From: Mactra quadrangularis
Taxonomy: Eukaryota > Mollusca > Bivalvia > Venerida > Mactridae
Reading direction: 5' to 3'
DNA length: 64,000 nt
Assembly: GCA_025267735.1 (NCBI GenBank)
Contig: CM046307.1
Span: 35,517,231 to 35,581,230, forward strand
The notes under the pieces were generated by a model that was given only the letters and a program-made list of their open reading frames with translations, was not told where the DNA came from and searched no databases. Position numbers and translations under genes: made by a program. Shown piece by piece: positions 1 to 11,531 of the stretch (position 1 is its first letter; every line of letters begins with the position of its first letter).

Positions 1-495
1 CGTCAAATTTCAATAAAAAGCAATTCATGCGAATTGGGTTTTACGGCTTTGTGAGATTCTGCTGAGAGGAATATTTAATTATTGCAAAATTGTATGTTTA
101 CTGATTTAAACGTTTTGTTGCTTATAATATTCGAATTCATGATTTAAGTATGAATCAGATTGGACGAAATTTTTCATAGCACCAATTCGCCCGTTCATGT
201 CATCATAAAAAAATGAAAACAGAACATCTTTCTGCAATTTCATTTTCGAATGTGAATAAATGGTCTTCGTTTGGGAATCGAGAGTTTTCAGGAGGTATAC
301 ATGACGCCAAATATACAGTCTTCAGAATTAGAACTACCCAATTTGAGTGATAACCATAAAACATACTAAGAATTGCCAAGTAAGACATAAGTAGTATTTT
401 TTTAGTATTGTACGCGCTCTATTAGTACTATTTATTGAGAAGGTAGTCCTGTCCACCAACGAGACCCGGAAGCTATATAAATGATCTATTATCTG
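1..495. other. AT-rich sequence, nothing recognised
   Basis: Both strands were read. There is no convincing open frame, RNA gene or recognisable repeat. The only open frames are short and lack sequence features of a protein family. Confidence 0.5.
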
Positions 496-1684
496 TATAT
501 GTTACAGGCAGTTTGTAAATTTAGGCAATTTGTATAGTAAATGCCTGAAATGTTTAGGCAATTTGTAAATTGCCTGGCCATTTTAGGCTTTTTATAAATT
601 TACTAAAATTCCTAGTCAATTTACAAAATGCCTGAAGAGTTAGCTCAATATTTTACACATTGCCTAAATGTAGTTTATGAGTATAAAATATGAGGATTGT
701 ATTGCTTTTGATCGCAAGATCGTTTGAAAAAGGTCATCTCTCCTCTGTTTACATTAAAATATTGTCTATGGTTAACTGAATCACTTGCCGCAGCCCATGA
801 CAACAATATCCCAAGGGAAAACCATCAAATGTGAATATTAGCATGCAAAATATTGCATTTTTACATTCACAACACGTTTTAGTTCCATCTGATTGAGAAT
901 TGTAGAGTGTCTGGCAATATTGTAGCTATTCAACTATGTGTATTGTGTCTACTGTAATTTCAAGAAATAGTTATGTTATCAATACACCATATAAGATTCA
1001 TAATTATTGTTCAACAATCTTAGGTCTGACTGACAGCTTCTTTACCAATAGCAGACATTGAGCTTATGTCTGAAGACAGTTTCACGCTAAATAACTCTAC
1101 TCTGTCTTCGTAGTGATAAAATTTCATAAGAAAATACAGTTGATAAAAATCCCTTTTTTGAAACACAGAACAATACATTATACAGGCTGCCAGTAATGTC
1201 CGAAAAGTATTTGTTGTTTCTGCCAAGACACGCAAATTTCTATTTAAATCCACATCGACCCATTCTACAATCACTTTCAAGAGATCAAGGATGACACAGT
1301 TTAAATTTACCATGCACAAGGTCACTATCAGTCCATTCGCAAGCCATTTTTTTCGGACTGCAATACAGTATGTTGGTGCCCTCCAATTAAAATGTATGAC
1401 TAAATTGTGAACGTTTTTCTATACTAGCCATATCATTATTTGGACGAAAATAATGTTTAACCATTATTACTCATTAAGCTTTACATCTATCAATTCAAAA
1501 ATATATCTCTGGCACTTTCAGACAATTTGTAAAAAAAGCGCTTGAAATTTCAGCCAATTTGTAAAATGCCTAGATATTTTCAGGCATTTAACAAAATGCC
1601 TGACGCTTTTAGGCAATTTACAAAATGCCTGATTTTTAGGCATTTTAAAAATTGCCTAAATTTACGAATTGCCTGTAACATATA
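496..1684. mobile_element. 1.19 kb TIR element with subterminal AGGCA repeats
   Basis: The two ends are inverted copies. The left end reads TATATGTTACAGGC, and the right end (finishing at 1684) is its exact reverse complement. The match continues inward for about 40 bp with few mismatches. Both subterminal zones (about 505-640 and 1515-1675) are packed with a short motif, AGGCAATTTGTAAA, in both orientations, like transposase-binding arrays. The outermost TATA on each side could be a 4 bp target duplication or part of the TIR. A 101-codon minus-strand frame (1020-1325) lies in the middle but matches no transposase I know. The superfamily is undetermined and the element is probably non-autonomous. 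Confidence 0.7.
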
Positions 1685-1719
1685 AATGCTTTAAGCACAA
1701 GTTAACTGTTGACATATTT

Positions 1720-1987
1720 TGTTGGGTTTAACGCCTTAGCAGCACATTGTACAGGTCATATAACGGCGACAAGCGCACCTAACCAAACTTTCCTGGACCC
1801 TGGTCTATTACCAGTTCCTACCTACCCTTCCACAAGGCCGGAAACCTCTCCATATACCTTATTAATGGGGGAAAATTGACATTATTGTCAAATTTTTATG
1901 AAAGGGTATAACCTTCCCGAATGGGATTTGAATCTTCAGGACAGTAGACTCGAAATCCAGCACGTTACCAACTGCAGGTTCTGTTGA
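1720..1987 (-). mobile_element. tRNA-derived SINE, old diverged copy
   Basis: This is a copy of the SINE best preserved at 45228-45511 and 63472-63776. Shared landmarks in order are an 'acgcc' block near the 3' end, CCTAACC.AACTTTCCTGGACC, CCCTTCCACAAGGCCGGAAAC, GGAAAATTGACATTATTGTC and a decayed tRNA-like head ending near CCAACTGC. The B box is degraded (GGATTTGAATC). The element reads on the minus strand, with its head at the right. Confidence 0.8.
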
Positions 1988-2129
1988 AATATTATTGAAG
2001 CATTGAGATATCTTCATTATTTCAGTATTGCATAAAAACTGTAACCACAATTATAATAATTTAGTCATTAGCGAATGTATCAATCAAAAACAATCGGAAA
2101 GCGTCAATTTACACCTTGTTTCAAATTAA

Positions 2130-2165
2130 TACAGTGCCCGCCAAAAGTTTGGAGACATTTTATGT
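2130..2165. mobile_element. Solitary Tc1/mariner-type terminus
   Basis: A TA dinucleotide is followed by CAGTGCCCGCCAAAAGTTTG, nearly the same as the ends of the MITE-2 copies at 39335-39710 and 44191-44556. I found no matching inverted end to the right before the next SINE, so this is a truncated element or one with a lost right end. Confidence 0.5.
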
Positions 2166-2467
2166 CATGTTTTTTACGACCTTTGATCTAATGTAAAACT
2201 GTGACCGCGATTTCTTATACTATAGACTTTAGCTAATGTATAAAAATACTTCTCTGACGTGATGGGCTATACCCGGGATTTTTTAAAAATACCTTCACGA
2301 ATGCTCAGACGGATCTGTCTCCCCCTGATCGAGGGAATTCGGACATAATAACTTGAGACACATTTAAAAGGTATTCTGTCTAATGTCATCTACCAAACGA
2401 GCTATACTATAAGATTTTTTTCCATTTAAATATATTGTGTTTAAAATGTCAACGGCCTGCTTTTGTT

Positions 2468-2696
2468 TTTATGCCCGTGTCAACACAATTTAGGTTATTT
2501 TATGGCGTTCAGCGCACAAAACCTAGCTTTCCTGGACCTTTGTCTATAACCTGTACTCACCTACCTTTCCACTTAGCCGTAATCTGCTCCATATACCTTA
2601 CTTATGCAGGAAAATTGACACCATTGTCAAATGTTCATGGAAGGGTATAGATCTTCCTCGCCGGGTGAGATTCGAACCCGTACCCCATTTAGGACA
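2468..2696 (-). mobile_element. tRNA-derived SINE, head truncated
   Basis: Same SINE family as 45228-45511. It contains the GTCAACACAATTTAGGT block, CCTAGCTTTCCTGGACC, the CTTTCCACTTAGCCGTAA variant and GAAAATTGACACCATTGTC. It stops inside the tRNA-related head just after the B box complement (GATTCGAACCC), so it lacks the A box. It reads on the minus strand. Confidence 0.8.
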
Positions 2697-2844
2697 AAAA
2701 GTGTCATATTTACATGAAGAAAATAATGCATTCTACTCGGATTCCCCCATACCTACACACTATCCAAAACAGTCAAAGCTACAGAAACTGTACTGTTCAG
2801 CCTGTTAGATGATTCGTCGTCTTGAAATATAATTGATATCTAGA

Positions 2845-3466
2845 CTAAGGCCGGTATTCCATTCATACGGGAACGTGTAGCGTGAACGTGAAGCGCGAAC
2901 GTGAAAAATCAAACAAACGATTTTCTATTGTATGTATTCCTTATTGGCGTGAGCGCGACGTGAGCGTGAAACCGATCGTTACATGTAGTGATTTTTTACG
3001 TTCACGCACGGCCTTCGCGGACGAGAAGCTACCAAAGGTCCCCAGTCAATGCAAGAAGCAACAGAAAAACTTATTGAAGCAATTAGAAAATGCCCTATTC
3101 TGTGAGACCAGTCCCTAAAGGAGTACAGGGACATGGACACCAAAAAACTGGTCGTTGCAGACAATTGCTGACTCTCAACATTCTTGGCTCGAAAGGTACA
3201 CCTAACATTAATTAATTCCGTTGCAAAACAATGTTAAGTGTGTAAAGTTTTTGTAAGCATTCTTATGACAATTCTGTTGTTATTACAAAATTCAACTATT
3301 AAATTAGTATGCCATAACGGATGACTAGACATACATTTAAGTACCCATTGTTTTCACGCTAACCGGATGAATGAAATAGTGTGAGTGTGGAAACTCACGC
3401 CTCACGTTCATGTTTCACGCTCATGCTAAATGTTCACGTCGCGTATGAATGGAATACCGGCCTTAG
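2845..3466. mobile_element. PIF/Harbinger-like non-autonomous DNA transposon
   Basis: The ends are 26 bp inverted repeats with one mismatch: CTAAGGCCGGTATTCC begins the left end, and the complement GGAATACCGGCCTTAG closes the right end. Subterminal zones carry repeated GTGAACGTGAA / TTCACGTTC motifs. The TAA/TTA at the borders fits the 3 bp TWA target preference of PIF/Harbinger. The interior holds a broken MADF-domain reading frame (3049-3195), and MADF/Myb-like proteins are the usual second protein of PIF/Harbinger elements. The element sits between two copies of a direct repeat of about 27 bp (CTTGAAATATAATTGATATC) at 2821-2847 and 3470-3496. Superfamily assignment is an inference from TIR, target and MADF remnant together. 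Confidence 0.7.
3049..3195 (+). pseudogene. Broken MADF (Adf1/Myb-like) DNA-binding domain exon
   Basis: Starting at ATG 3049, the frame reads EKLIEAIRKCPIL, then a TGA, then DQSLKEYRDMDTKKL, then a second TGA about 18 codons later. This order (LIEAVRK-P-L-W/Y-D, then K-Y-D-D-KK) is the signature of the N-terminal half of a MADF domain, a trihelix Myb-related DNA-binding fold. The first TGA falls where the family usually has Trp or Tyr. The frame runs to CGAAAG followed by GTACAC at 3196, which resembles a 5' splice site, so this may be a first exon. It lies inside the PIF/Harbinger-like element, consistent with its accessory DNA-binding protein. Two in-frame stops and no visible second half make it a relic. 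Family call rests on motif order alone. Confidence 0.6.
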
Positions 3467-3639
3467 TACTTGAAATATAATTGATATCTAGACTTAGTCA
3501 TGAAATATAGTTAAAAAACGTGGTCAAATGTTATTGCTGGTTAAGGGGAGATACGATTTTACATTTTTTCTTATACCAATGAGTTATCTCGCTTCTTAAA
3601 TGAACATTCATGTTCATAACAAAATACGAACAATAACAA

Positions 3640-3715
3640 GCAGAATTCGAACCCGGGGTAACAAAAGCAAGGTATCACAATCCAAGTGTCTTACCGACAT
3701 AACCACAGAGTCATT
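3640..3715 (-). mobile_element. tRNA-like SINE head of a second family
   Basis: On the minus strand the sequence has an A-box-like stretch (TGGTTATGTCGGTAAGAC) followed about 40 bp later by a perfect B box (GGGTTCGAATTC, plus-strand 3643-3654). It has no amino-acid-acceptor pairing and differs from the main SINE, so I call it a SINE remnant, not a tRNA gene. The 98-codon minus-strand frame crossing it is a shadow. Confidence 0.5.
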
Positions 3716-3918
3716 TAAATCGATGTAAAAACAGCAATCAGTTAGTTGTTTGGTGAAATTAGCCGTGCGACCTTTTAGAATGTTTAAAAAAGTGCAGTCA
3801 CGGCTCACCGGATAAAATCGGACTAAACGAGACATTCGCATGACACTGCACTTTTGTGAATGAAAATAGATACTAGTAGATTCTTCATTTACCTTCATTA
3901 AGGAGAGCAATCATCGAA

Positions 3919-4325
3919 GACGGATCCATGATTTCTAGGGGGTGGAGGGCAAAGCCCTGGCCAGGGGTCCAGGAGCCCCCGGAAGCTCCCGAGATTTGGT
4001 TATTCCTAACGGATTAAGGCACATTTTCAGAACATCAACTATCCTGTCCCATGGTATACAATAAAAAGCATCTAAATATATCAAATTATTTTCTAACAGC
4101 CGTTGGAGTATGTCAAAATCTTACAAAAGATTTGAAGGAATGGTTCGAACGTAATTTGTCCGTTATGTCATTGCATTACTGTATCCACAGTCTCAACGTA
4201 TTGCACAAGAATGATTTATTTGACATCATTATATATTTTCCAATAAATATAACATATCATGATAAAAAAAGCCTTTTCCTGGTCAATAAGAGGGTAGGCG
4301 TACGCCCCCCTGGATCCGCCTATGA
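3919..4325. mobile_element. TIR element with GGATCC-type ends
   Basis: The left border reads CGGATCCATGATTTCTAGGG and the right border CCCCCCTGGATCCGCC, forming an imperfect inverted pair around a GC-rich subterminal block (3937-3993). The element at 53123-53397 has the same style of ends (GGGCGTATCTAG / CTAGATCCGCC). No coding content is recognisable; the 120-codon plus-strand frame at 4051-4413 runs out of the element and has no family features. Borders are approximate. Confidence 0.5.
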
Positions 4326-4773
4326 GTCCGGCATAGGTTCGAATCAGCAACTCCTTCGTGATGCTAGAAAGCCGAATTCATCTAACAGTACTGTTGGATT
4401 ATGCATTCGTTGATCTTTAGTTATAATATTGACTAAATTTTTTGTTTTATCTATTCATTATGAGATATTATAAACAATTGCACCTCTATGTAATTTTGAA
4501 TCTTTATTTGATGATATTCCTCTCTATGTCACCCTACCTTCGTGAAAGTCCGTAAAAAGAAATTAAAGTTTCATCCACCTTGCGTCATCCAAAGCGTTGT
4601 TGTGCATATCCGTGGTGGGGAACCCACAAAACTTCAACCGGGCATCTTTTAACATAAATGGAAATGGGCGCTCATCTTATATATTTTTATACATATCTAG
4701 AATGTATCATTTGGAAAATATTTTCCCAAGAATATGCACAAAACTGCTTACGAGCTATAATTGCAGCAGTAAT
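4326..4773. other. AT-rich sequence, nothing recognised
   Basis: No repeat, RNA gene or credible coding sequence seen in this spacer between two transposon-like elements. Confidence 0.45.
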
Positions 4774-5124
4774 GAGGGACTTTAGTCAGTTATTTCCCCA
4801 TGTAAACTCTTCAATAAGTAGGTCCAATTAGTTGGATAACTCGGATTTTACCCTTACATTTTTATGGCAATTTGCCAAAATTAATCTTAAATAACTTTTT
4901 TGTAAATGATTTAATTTGTTTAAAATTCAAGCTAAGTATTTTTAGGGTAAAGAAATATCTAAATTCCACCACTTCCGTTAATCTCTTTATTAACAAGAAA
5001 GATATATTAAATGAAATATTTTGATATAGGACTTAAATGATAAAATCCGAGGATTCCAACTGTAAGGACCTTATGAATTGGATAGCTTCAGATTTTATCA
5101 GGGGAAGATAACTGACAAGTCTCT
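4774..5124. mobile_element. MITE-1, copy 1
   Basis: First of five related copies (others at 8370-8722, 9111-9468, 51254-51614, 51907-52268). Ends are inverted repeats: GAGGGACTTTAGTCAGTTAT at the left and a degenerate ATAACTGACAAGTCTC at the right. The interior is non-coding, with shared blocks such as AATTAATCTTAAATAACTTT and AAAATCCGAGGATTCCAACT. About 350 bp, typical of a short non-autonomous DNA transposon; superfamily unknown. Confidence 0.8.
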
Positions 5125-5161
5125 TATAGTTTCAGTCGAAAGCGTGGTCGATTATGGTTAA

Positions 5162-5262
5162 GTATGCCCGCATGAATAAAAGATTCCCGCCTGAATAAAA
5201 GATTCCCGAATAAATAAAGATTCTCGGATGAATAAAAAATGCCCGGATGAAAACACATGGGT
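5162..5262. repeat. Short tandem repeat, about 20 bp unit
   Basis: About five imperfect copies of a unit built from GAATAAAAGATTCCCG, just left of the giant array and unrelated to its unit. Confidence 0.6.
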
Positions 5263-6084
5263 TCCTACCTTAATATCATGAACAATGTTTTTCGTTTTTT
5301 AATGTCACATGTTTCAATTATTTGTACCATTTGAGATGTCAGTCACTGAATCAGGACCATGTAGCCTCCTACAGGTACAAAAGCAAGTACTTTTTTGAAC
5401 AACAACAACATCATACAACAAGAGCAAGTACTACTTGGAACAACAACAACAACAAAAACATATAACAAGAGCAAATACAACTTGGAACAACAAAAACATA
5501 TGACAAGAGCAAGTACTACTTGGAACAACAACAACATCATATAACAAGAGCAAGTACTACTTGGAACAACAACAACACATGACAAGAGCAAGTACAACTT
5601 GGAACAACAACAACATCATATAACAAGAGCAAGTACTACTTGGAACAACAACAACATCACATGACAAGAGCAAGTACAACTTGGAACAACAACAACACAT
5701 GACAAGAGCAAGTACAACTTGGAACAACAACAACATCATATAACAAGAGCAACTACTACTTGGAACAACAACAACATCATGTAACAAGAGCAAGTACTAC
5801 TTGGAACAACAACAACATCATATAACAAGAGCAAGTACTACTTGGAACAACAACAACACATGACAAGAGCAAGTACAACTTGGAACAACAACAACATCAT
5901 ATAACAAGAGCAACTACTACTTGAAACAACAACAACATATGACAAGAGCAAGTACTACTTAGAACTACAACAACAACAACATATAACAAGAGCAAGTACA
6001 ACTTGGAACAACAACAACACCAAACAAGAGCAAGTACTACTTGGAACAAAAAAAACCATAAACAAGAGCCATTACTTTTTTTCG

Positions 6085-6292
6085 GGGGGTGGGGGTTAAC
6101 GCCGTGTCAACACAATTGAGGTCAATTTACGGCGTCAATTGCACCTAACCTAGCTTTCCTGGACCCTTGTCTATAACCAGTACTCACATACCCTTCCACA
6201 AGGTCGAAAACATTTCCATATCTTATGAATGGAGGAAAATTGACATTATTGTCAAATTTTAATGGACGGGTATGACCTCTCCGGGTGGGAGC
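6085..6292 (-). mobile_element. Truncated tRNA-derived SINE inside the array
   Basis: Contains the family landmarks GTCAACACAATTGAGGTC, CCTAGCTTTCCTGGACCC, CCCTTCCACAAGGTCG and GACATTATTGTC. It stops at CCGGGTGGGA, at the start of the tRNA-like head, and then the minisatellite resumes. It reads on the minus strand, so it is 5'-truncated, as reverse-transcribed insertions often are. Confidence 0.8.
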
Positions 6293-8046
6293 AACTTCTA
6301 CTTGGAACAACAACAAGATAAACAACGACGACATATAACAAGACAACTACTACTTGGAACATCAACAACAACATATAACAATTGCAATAACTTCGTGGAA
6401 CAACAACAATGTATAAGAAGATCAATTACTTCTTGAAAAACAACAACATAAAACAAGAGCAAGTTCTTCTGAGAAAACAACAACAAGAACAACATAAACC
6501 AAGAGCATATGCTTTTTGGAACAACAAAAACATATAAAAAGAGCAAGTACTTCCTAAAACAACTACAACAACAAAAATAACAAGAGCAAATACTACTTGA
6601 AACAACAACAACAATATAAAACAAGAGCACATATTCTTTGGAACAATAACCACAAGAAAAGCATTTACCAAGGATAAATAATTCTTTGAATAACAACAAC
6701 AAACTACAAAAGCAAGTACTACTAAAAACAATAACAACATATAACAACAGCAATTACTCTTGAGAACAACAACAACAAGAAAAACATTTACCAAGAGTAA
6801 ATAGTTCTTGGAACAAGAACCAACTACAAGAGCAAGTAGTACATAAAAAACAACAACAACTACAGCATATAACTAGAGCAAGTACTACCTCAAACAACAT
6901 CAACAAATTACAAGAGCAACTACTACTTGAAACAACAACAACAACTACAGCAACAACATATAAAAATTAAAACCAACTTGACACAACAACATATAACAAG
7001 AGCAATTACTACTTGAAACAACAACTACAGCAACAGAAAACCCCTACTTGAAACAACAACATATAACAACAGAAAGTAGTACGTAAAACTACAGCAACAA
7101 CATATAACAAGAGCAATTACTACTTGAAACAACAACAACATATTACAAGAGCAATTACTACTTGAAACAACAACAACATATAACAATAGCAAGTACTACT
7201 TGAAACAAAAACAGCAACCTATAACGAAAGCGATCACTACTTGAAGCATTAAAATAAACATACATCAAGAGCACGTACTACATGAAACAACAACATATAA
7301 CAACTACTTGGAACAGCAACAACAATATACATGAGCAACTACTACTTGAAACAACATATAGCAAGAGCAACTACTACTTGAAACAACTACAACATATTTC
7401 CAGAGCAACTACAACTAGGAACAACAACAGCAAAATATAACAAGAAAACATTAATGCATGAAACAACAACAACAACAAATTATAACAAGCGCACCTTTTA
7501 CTTTAAAAAGCAACAACAACATATAACAAGTGCAAGTACTACTTGAAACAACAACAACATATGACAAGAGCAACTACTACTTGAAACAACCACAACAACA
7601 TATAAACAAGAGCAACTACTACTTGAAACAACAACAACATATAAACAAGAGCAACTACTTCTTGAAACAACAACAACATATAACAAGAGCAACTACTACT
7701 TGAAACAACAACAACATATAACAAGAGCAACTACTACTTGAAACAACAACAACATATAACAAGAGCAACTACTACTTGAAACAACAACAACATATAACAA
7801 GAGCAACTACTACTTGAAACAACAACAACATATAACAAGAGCAGTTACTACTTGAAACAACAACATATAACAAGAGCAGTTACTACTTGAAACAACAACA
7901 TATAACAAGAGCAGTTACTACTTGAAACAACAACATATAACAAGAGCAACTACTACTTGAAACAACAACATATAACAAGAGCAACTACTACTTGAAACAA
8001 CAACATATAACAAGAGCAACTACTACTTGAAACAATAAGAACATAT

Positions 8047-8189
8047 ATTTATTTATTGGAGTTAACGCCGTATCAACACAATTTAGGTCATTTCACGGCG
8101 TCCAGCGCACCTAACCTAGCTTTCCTGGACCATTGTCTATAACCAGTACTCACCTACCCTTCCACAAGGCCGGAAACTTCTCCATATTA
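8047..8189 (-). mobile_element. 5'-truncated SINE with target duplication in the array
   Basis: Starts with the SINE tail (ATTTATTTATTGG, then AACGCC) and breaks off after GGAAACTTCTCCATATTA. An 11 bp repeat TAAGAACATAT flanks it exactly (8036-8046 and 8190-8200), the target-site duplication expected from target-primed reverse transcription. It reads on the minus strand; the tRNA-like head is missing. Confidence 0.88.
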
Positions 8190-8369
8190 TAAGAACATAT
8201 AACAAGAGCAATTACTACTTGAAACAACAACAACAACATAAAACAAGAGCAACTACTACTTGAGACAACAAGAACAACATATAACAAGAGCAATTACTAC
8301 TTGAAACAACAACATATAACAAGAGCAACTACTTCTTGAAACAACAACAACAAAATATTACATAAGCAA

Positions 8370-8722
8370 TAAGAAACTTGAGATAGTTATTTCTCCTCGT
8401 ATACTCTTTAAATGGGCAAGTCCTATTAGTTAGATTTCTCGGATTTAACCCTTACTTTTTAATGTCATTTTGCCAAAATTAAATTACTTTTTTGTAAATC
8501 ATTTTATTTGTTAAAAATTCAAACTAAGTATTTCTATTGTAAAGAAATATCTAAATTTCATCACTTCTGTTGATATCTTAATCAACAAGAAAAATATGAA
8601 ATGAAATATTTTTATATTCCTCACATAGGAATTCATTAATAAAATCAGAGGATTCCAACTGTAAGGACCAATCGGATTGCTTCAGATTTTATCAGGGAAA
8701 GATAACTGACAAAAGTCCCTAG
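8370..8722. mobile_element. MITE-1, copy 2, nested in the array
   Basis: Same interior blocks as the copy at 4774-5124. The right end is well kept (GATAACTGACAAAAGTCCC), the left end eroded (CTTGAGATAGTTATTTCTCC). Array repeats flank it on both sides. Confidence 0.85.
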
Positions 8723-9110
8723 TCACTACTTGAAACAACAACAAAAACATAAAATAAAAGTAATTACCACTTGAAAAAACAACAACAACACATTTAAAGA
8801 GCAAATACTACTTAAAACCAACAACAGCAACAGCAACATTTAACAAAAGCAATTTCTATTTAAAGCAACAACAAGAACATAATTTTTTTATTATAACAAA
8901 CGCAAGTACAACTTAAAACAACCACAACAACATATAACAAGATCAAGTACTACTTGGAACAACAACAACAACATATAACAAGAACAAGTACAACTTAAAG
9001 CATCAACAACATATAGAAATTGTTATGAGTACAACCTGAAACAACATATAACAAGAGCAACTACTACTTGAAAAAAACAACAACAACAAAATATAACATA
9101 AGCAATAAGA

Positions 9111-9468
9111 AACTTGAGTCAGTTATTTCCCCTTATATCCTTTTAAATGGGTAGGTCCTATAAGTTGGATTTCTCGGATTTTACCCTTACTTCCTATGTC
9201 ATTTTGCCAAAATTAATCTTAAATTACTTTTATGTAAATGATTTAATTTGTTAAAAATTCAAGCTAAGTATTTCTATGGTAAAGAAATATCTAAATTTCA
9301 TCACTTCTGTTGATATCTTAATCAACAAGAAAGATATGAGATGAAATATTGTGTTATCCTTACATAGGAATTCATTAATAAAATCCGAGGATTCCATCTG
9401 TAAAGACCTACTTACCAATTGGATTGCTTCAGATTTTATCAGGGAAAGATATCTGACAAAAGTCCTAG
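9111..9468. mobile_element. MITE-1, copy 3, nested in the array
   Basis: Diverged twin of the copy at 8370-8722. It shares the same left and right array junctions, which marks it as a passenger of the local duplication and not a separate insertion. Confidence 0.85.
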
Positions 9469-9901
9469 TTACTACTTGAAACAACAACAAAAACATAAAA
9501 TAAAAGCAATTACCACTTGAAAAAACAAAAACAACATATTTAAAGAACAAATACTACTTAAGACAAACAACAACAACAACAGCATCATATAACAAAAGCA
9601 ATTTCTATTTAAAGCAACATTAAGAACATATAACAAACGCAAGTACAACTTAAAACAACCACAACAACATATAACAAGCGCAAGTACAACTTGGAACAAC
9701 AACATATAACAAGAGTGAGTACTACCTGGAACACCACCACCAACAACAAATAACAAAGAGCAAGTACAATCTGAAACAACAACAAGAACATGTTACAAAA
9801 ACAAATACTACTTTAAACAACAACAACAGCAACAAAATATAACAAAAGCAATCACTACTTGAAACATAAAAACAGTAACAACAACAAAAACAACATTTTT
9901 T

Positions 9902-9928
9902 GTTTCTGTTGGGTTATACGCCGTAGCA
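9902..9928 (-). mobile_element. Tiny SINE 3' fragment in the array
   Basis: About 25 bp (TTGGGTTATACGCCGTAGCA) matches only the 3' end of the SINE family; array units lie on both sides. Short, so moderate confidence. Confidence 0.5.
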
Positions 9929-11531
9929 AGGAATATACTTTATGGAACAACAACAACATATAAAAAGAGCAAATACTACTTGGAACAACAACTACAACAT
10001 GTAATAAGAGCAAGAACTACTTGGAACAACAACAACAACAACACATCACAAAGGCAAGTTATACTTGGAACAACAACACATAAACGAGCAATTTCTACTT
10101 GGAACAACAAAAATAACAACATATAACAGGAACAAATACTACCTGGAACAACAACGACAACTCATAATACGAGCAAGCATTACATAAAACAACATAACAT
10201 TTAACAAGAGCTAGCTCTATTTGAGACACTATTAACACCAATTTATTACAAGAGCAAGTACTACATGAGACAACAACATATAACAAGAGCAAACACTACT
10301 ACAAACAACATCAAAATATAATAAGGGCAAGTAATACTTGAAGAAACAACAACATAAAAGATTAATTACTACCTAAAAACAACAACAACATATAACAAGA
10401 GCAAATACTGTTAAAAATAACAACATATAACAAGAGCAAGTACTACCTAGAACAACATCAACATATAACAAGAACAAGTACAACATAAACAAACAATCAC
10501 AACATTTTAAAAGAGCAAGTACTAATTTAACCAAAATCAGCAACATACAACAAGATTAAGTACTGCCTAAAACAACAACAATAACTCATAACAAGAACAA
10601 ACTCTACTTCAAAAACAAAAGCAAGTACAACCTGAAACGGGAACAAAAACAACAACATATATAACAAGAGCAATTACTACTTAGAACTAGAAAAACAACA
10701 TACAACAAGAGAAATTACTACTTGAAACAACAACAACAACATATAACAAGAACAAGTGCTTCCTGAAAAAACAACAACATATAACAAGAGCAATTACTAC
10801 TTGGAAAAACAACAACATATAACAAAAACAAGTAATTCTTGAAAAACAACAACAACATATTACAAGAAAAATTACTACCTGAAACAACAACAACATATAA
10901 AAAGACCAAGTACTACTTGAAACAACGACAACAACATATAACAAGAACAAGTGCTACTTGAAAACAACAACAAATTACAAGAGCAATTACTACCTGAAAC
11001 AACAACAACATATAACAAGACCAAGTACTACTTGAAAATACAACAACATATTACAAGAGCAATTACAAATTGAAACAATAACAACAACAACAATAACAAG
11101 TTCTACTTACAATAACAATAACATACAACAGGAGCAATTGAAACTTAAAGCAACATTTACATCATGTAACAAGCAATACTATTTAAATAACAACAATATT
11201 AAAAGAGCAAGTACTACATGGAACAACAGCAGCAACAACAAAGAGACAAGAGAACAAAAGAATAACAACTTTATTACAAGAGCAATTACTACCTGAAGCA
11301 ACAACAACATATAACAAGACTTGAAACAATGGCAAGGACAAGATATAACAAGGATAAGCACTACTTGAAGAAAACAACAACATATAGCAAGAGCAGACAC
11401 TGCTTGGAATTACATCAACAACATATTACAAGAGCAAGTGCTACATTGAACAACAACGTATAACAATAGCAAGTCCTATTTGGAGCAAAGACAACAACAT
11501 AAAACAAGAGCAAACACTTCTTGGAACAACT

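Larger units (their letters stand above)
8341..9640. repeat. Duplicated block of array plus MITE-1
   Basis: About 8341-8890 and 9085-9640 are diverged copies of one block: the same array edge (CATAAGCAATAAGAAACTTG), the same MITE-1 and the same following units (TACTTGAAACAACAACAAAA, then AATTTCTATTTAAAGCAAC). The MITE therefore inserted once and was copied with its flanks, about 745 bp apart. Confidence 0.8.

Noticed and set aside
1020..1325. 101-codon minus-strand frame as a transposase exon
   Set aside because: No DDE, RNase H or zinc-finger motif visible; could be chance. Left unassigned inside the TIR element.
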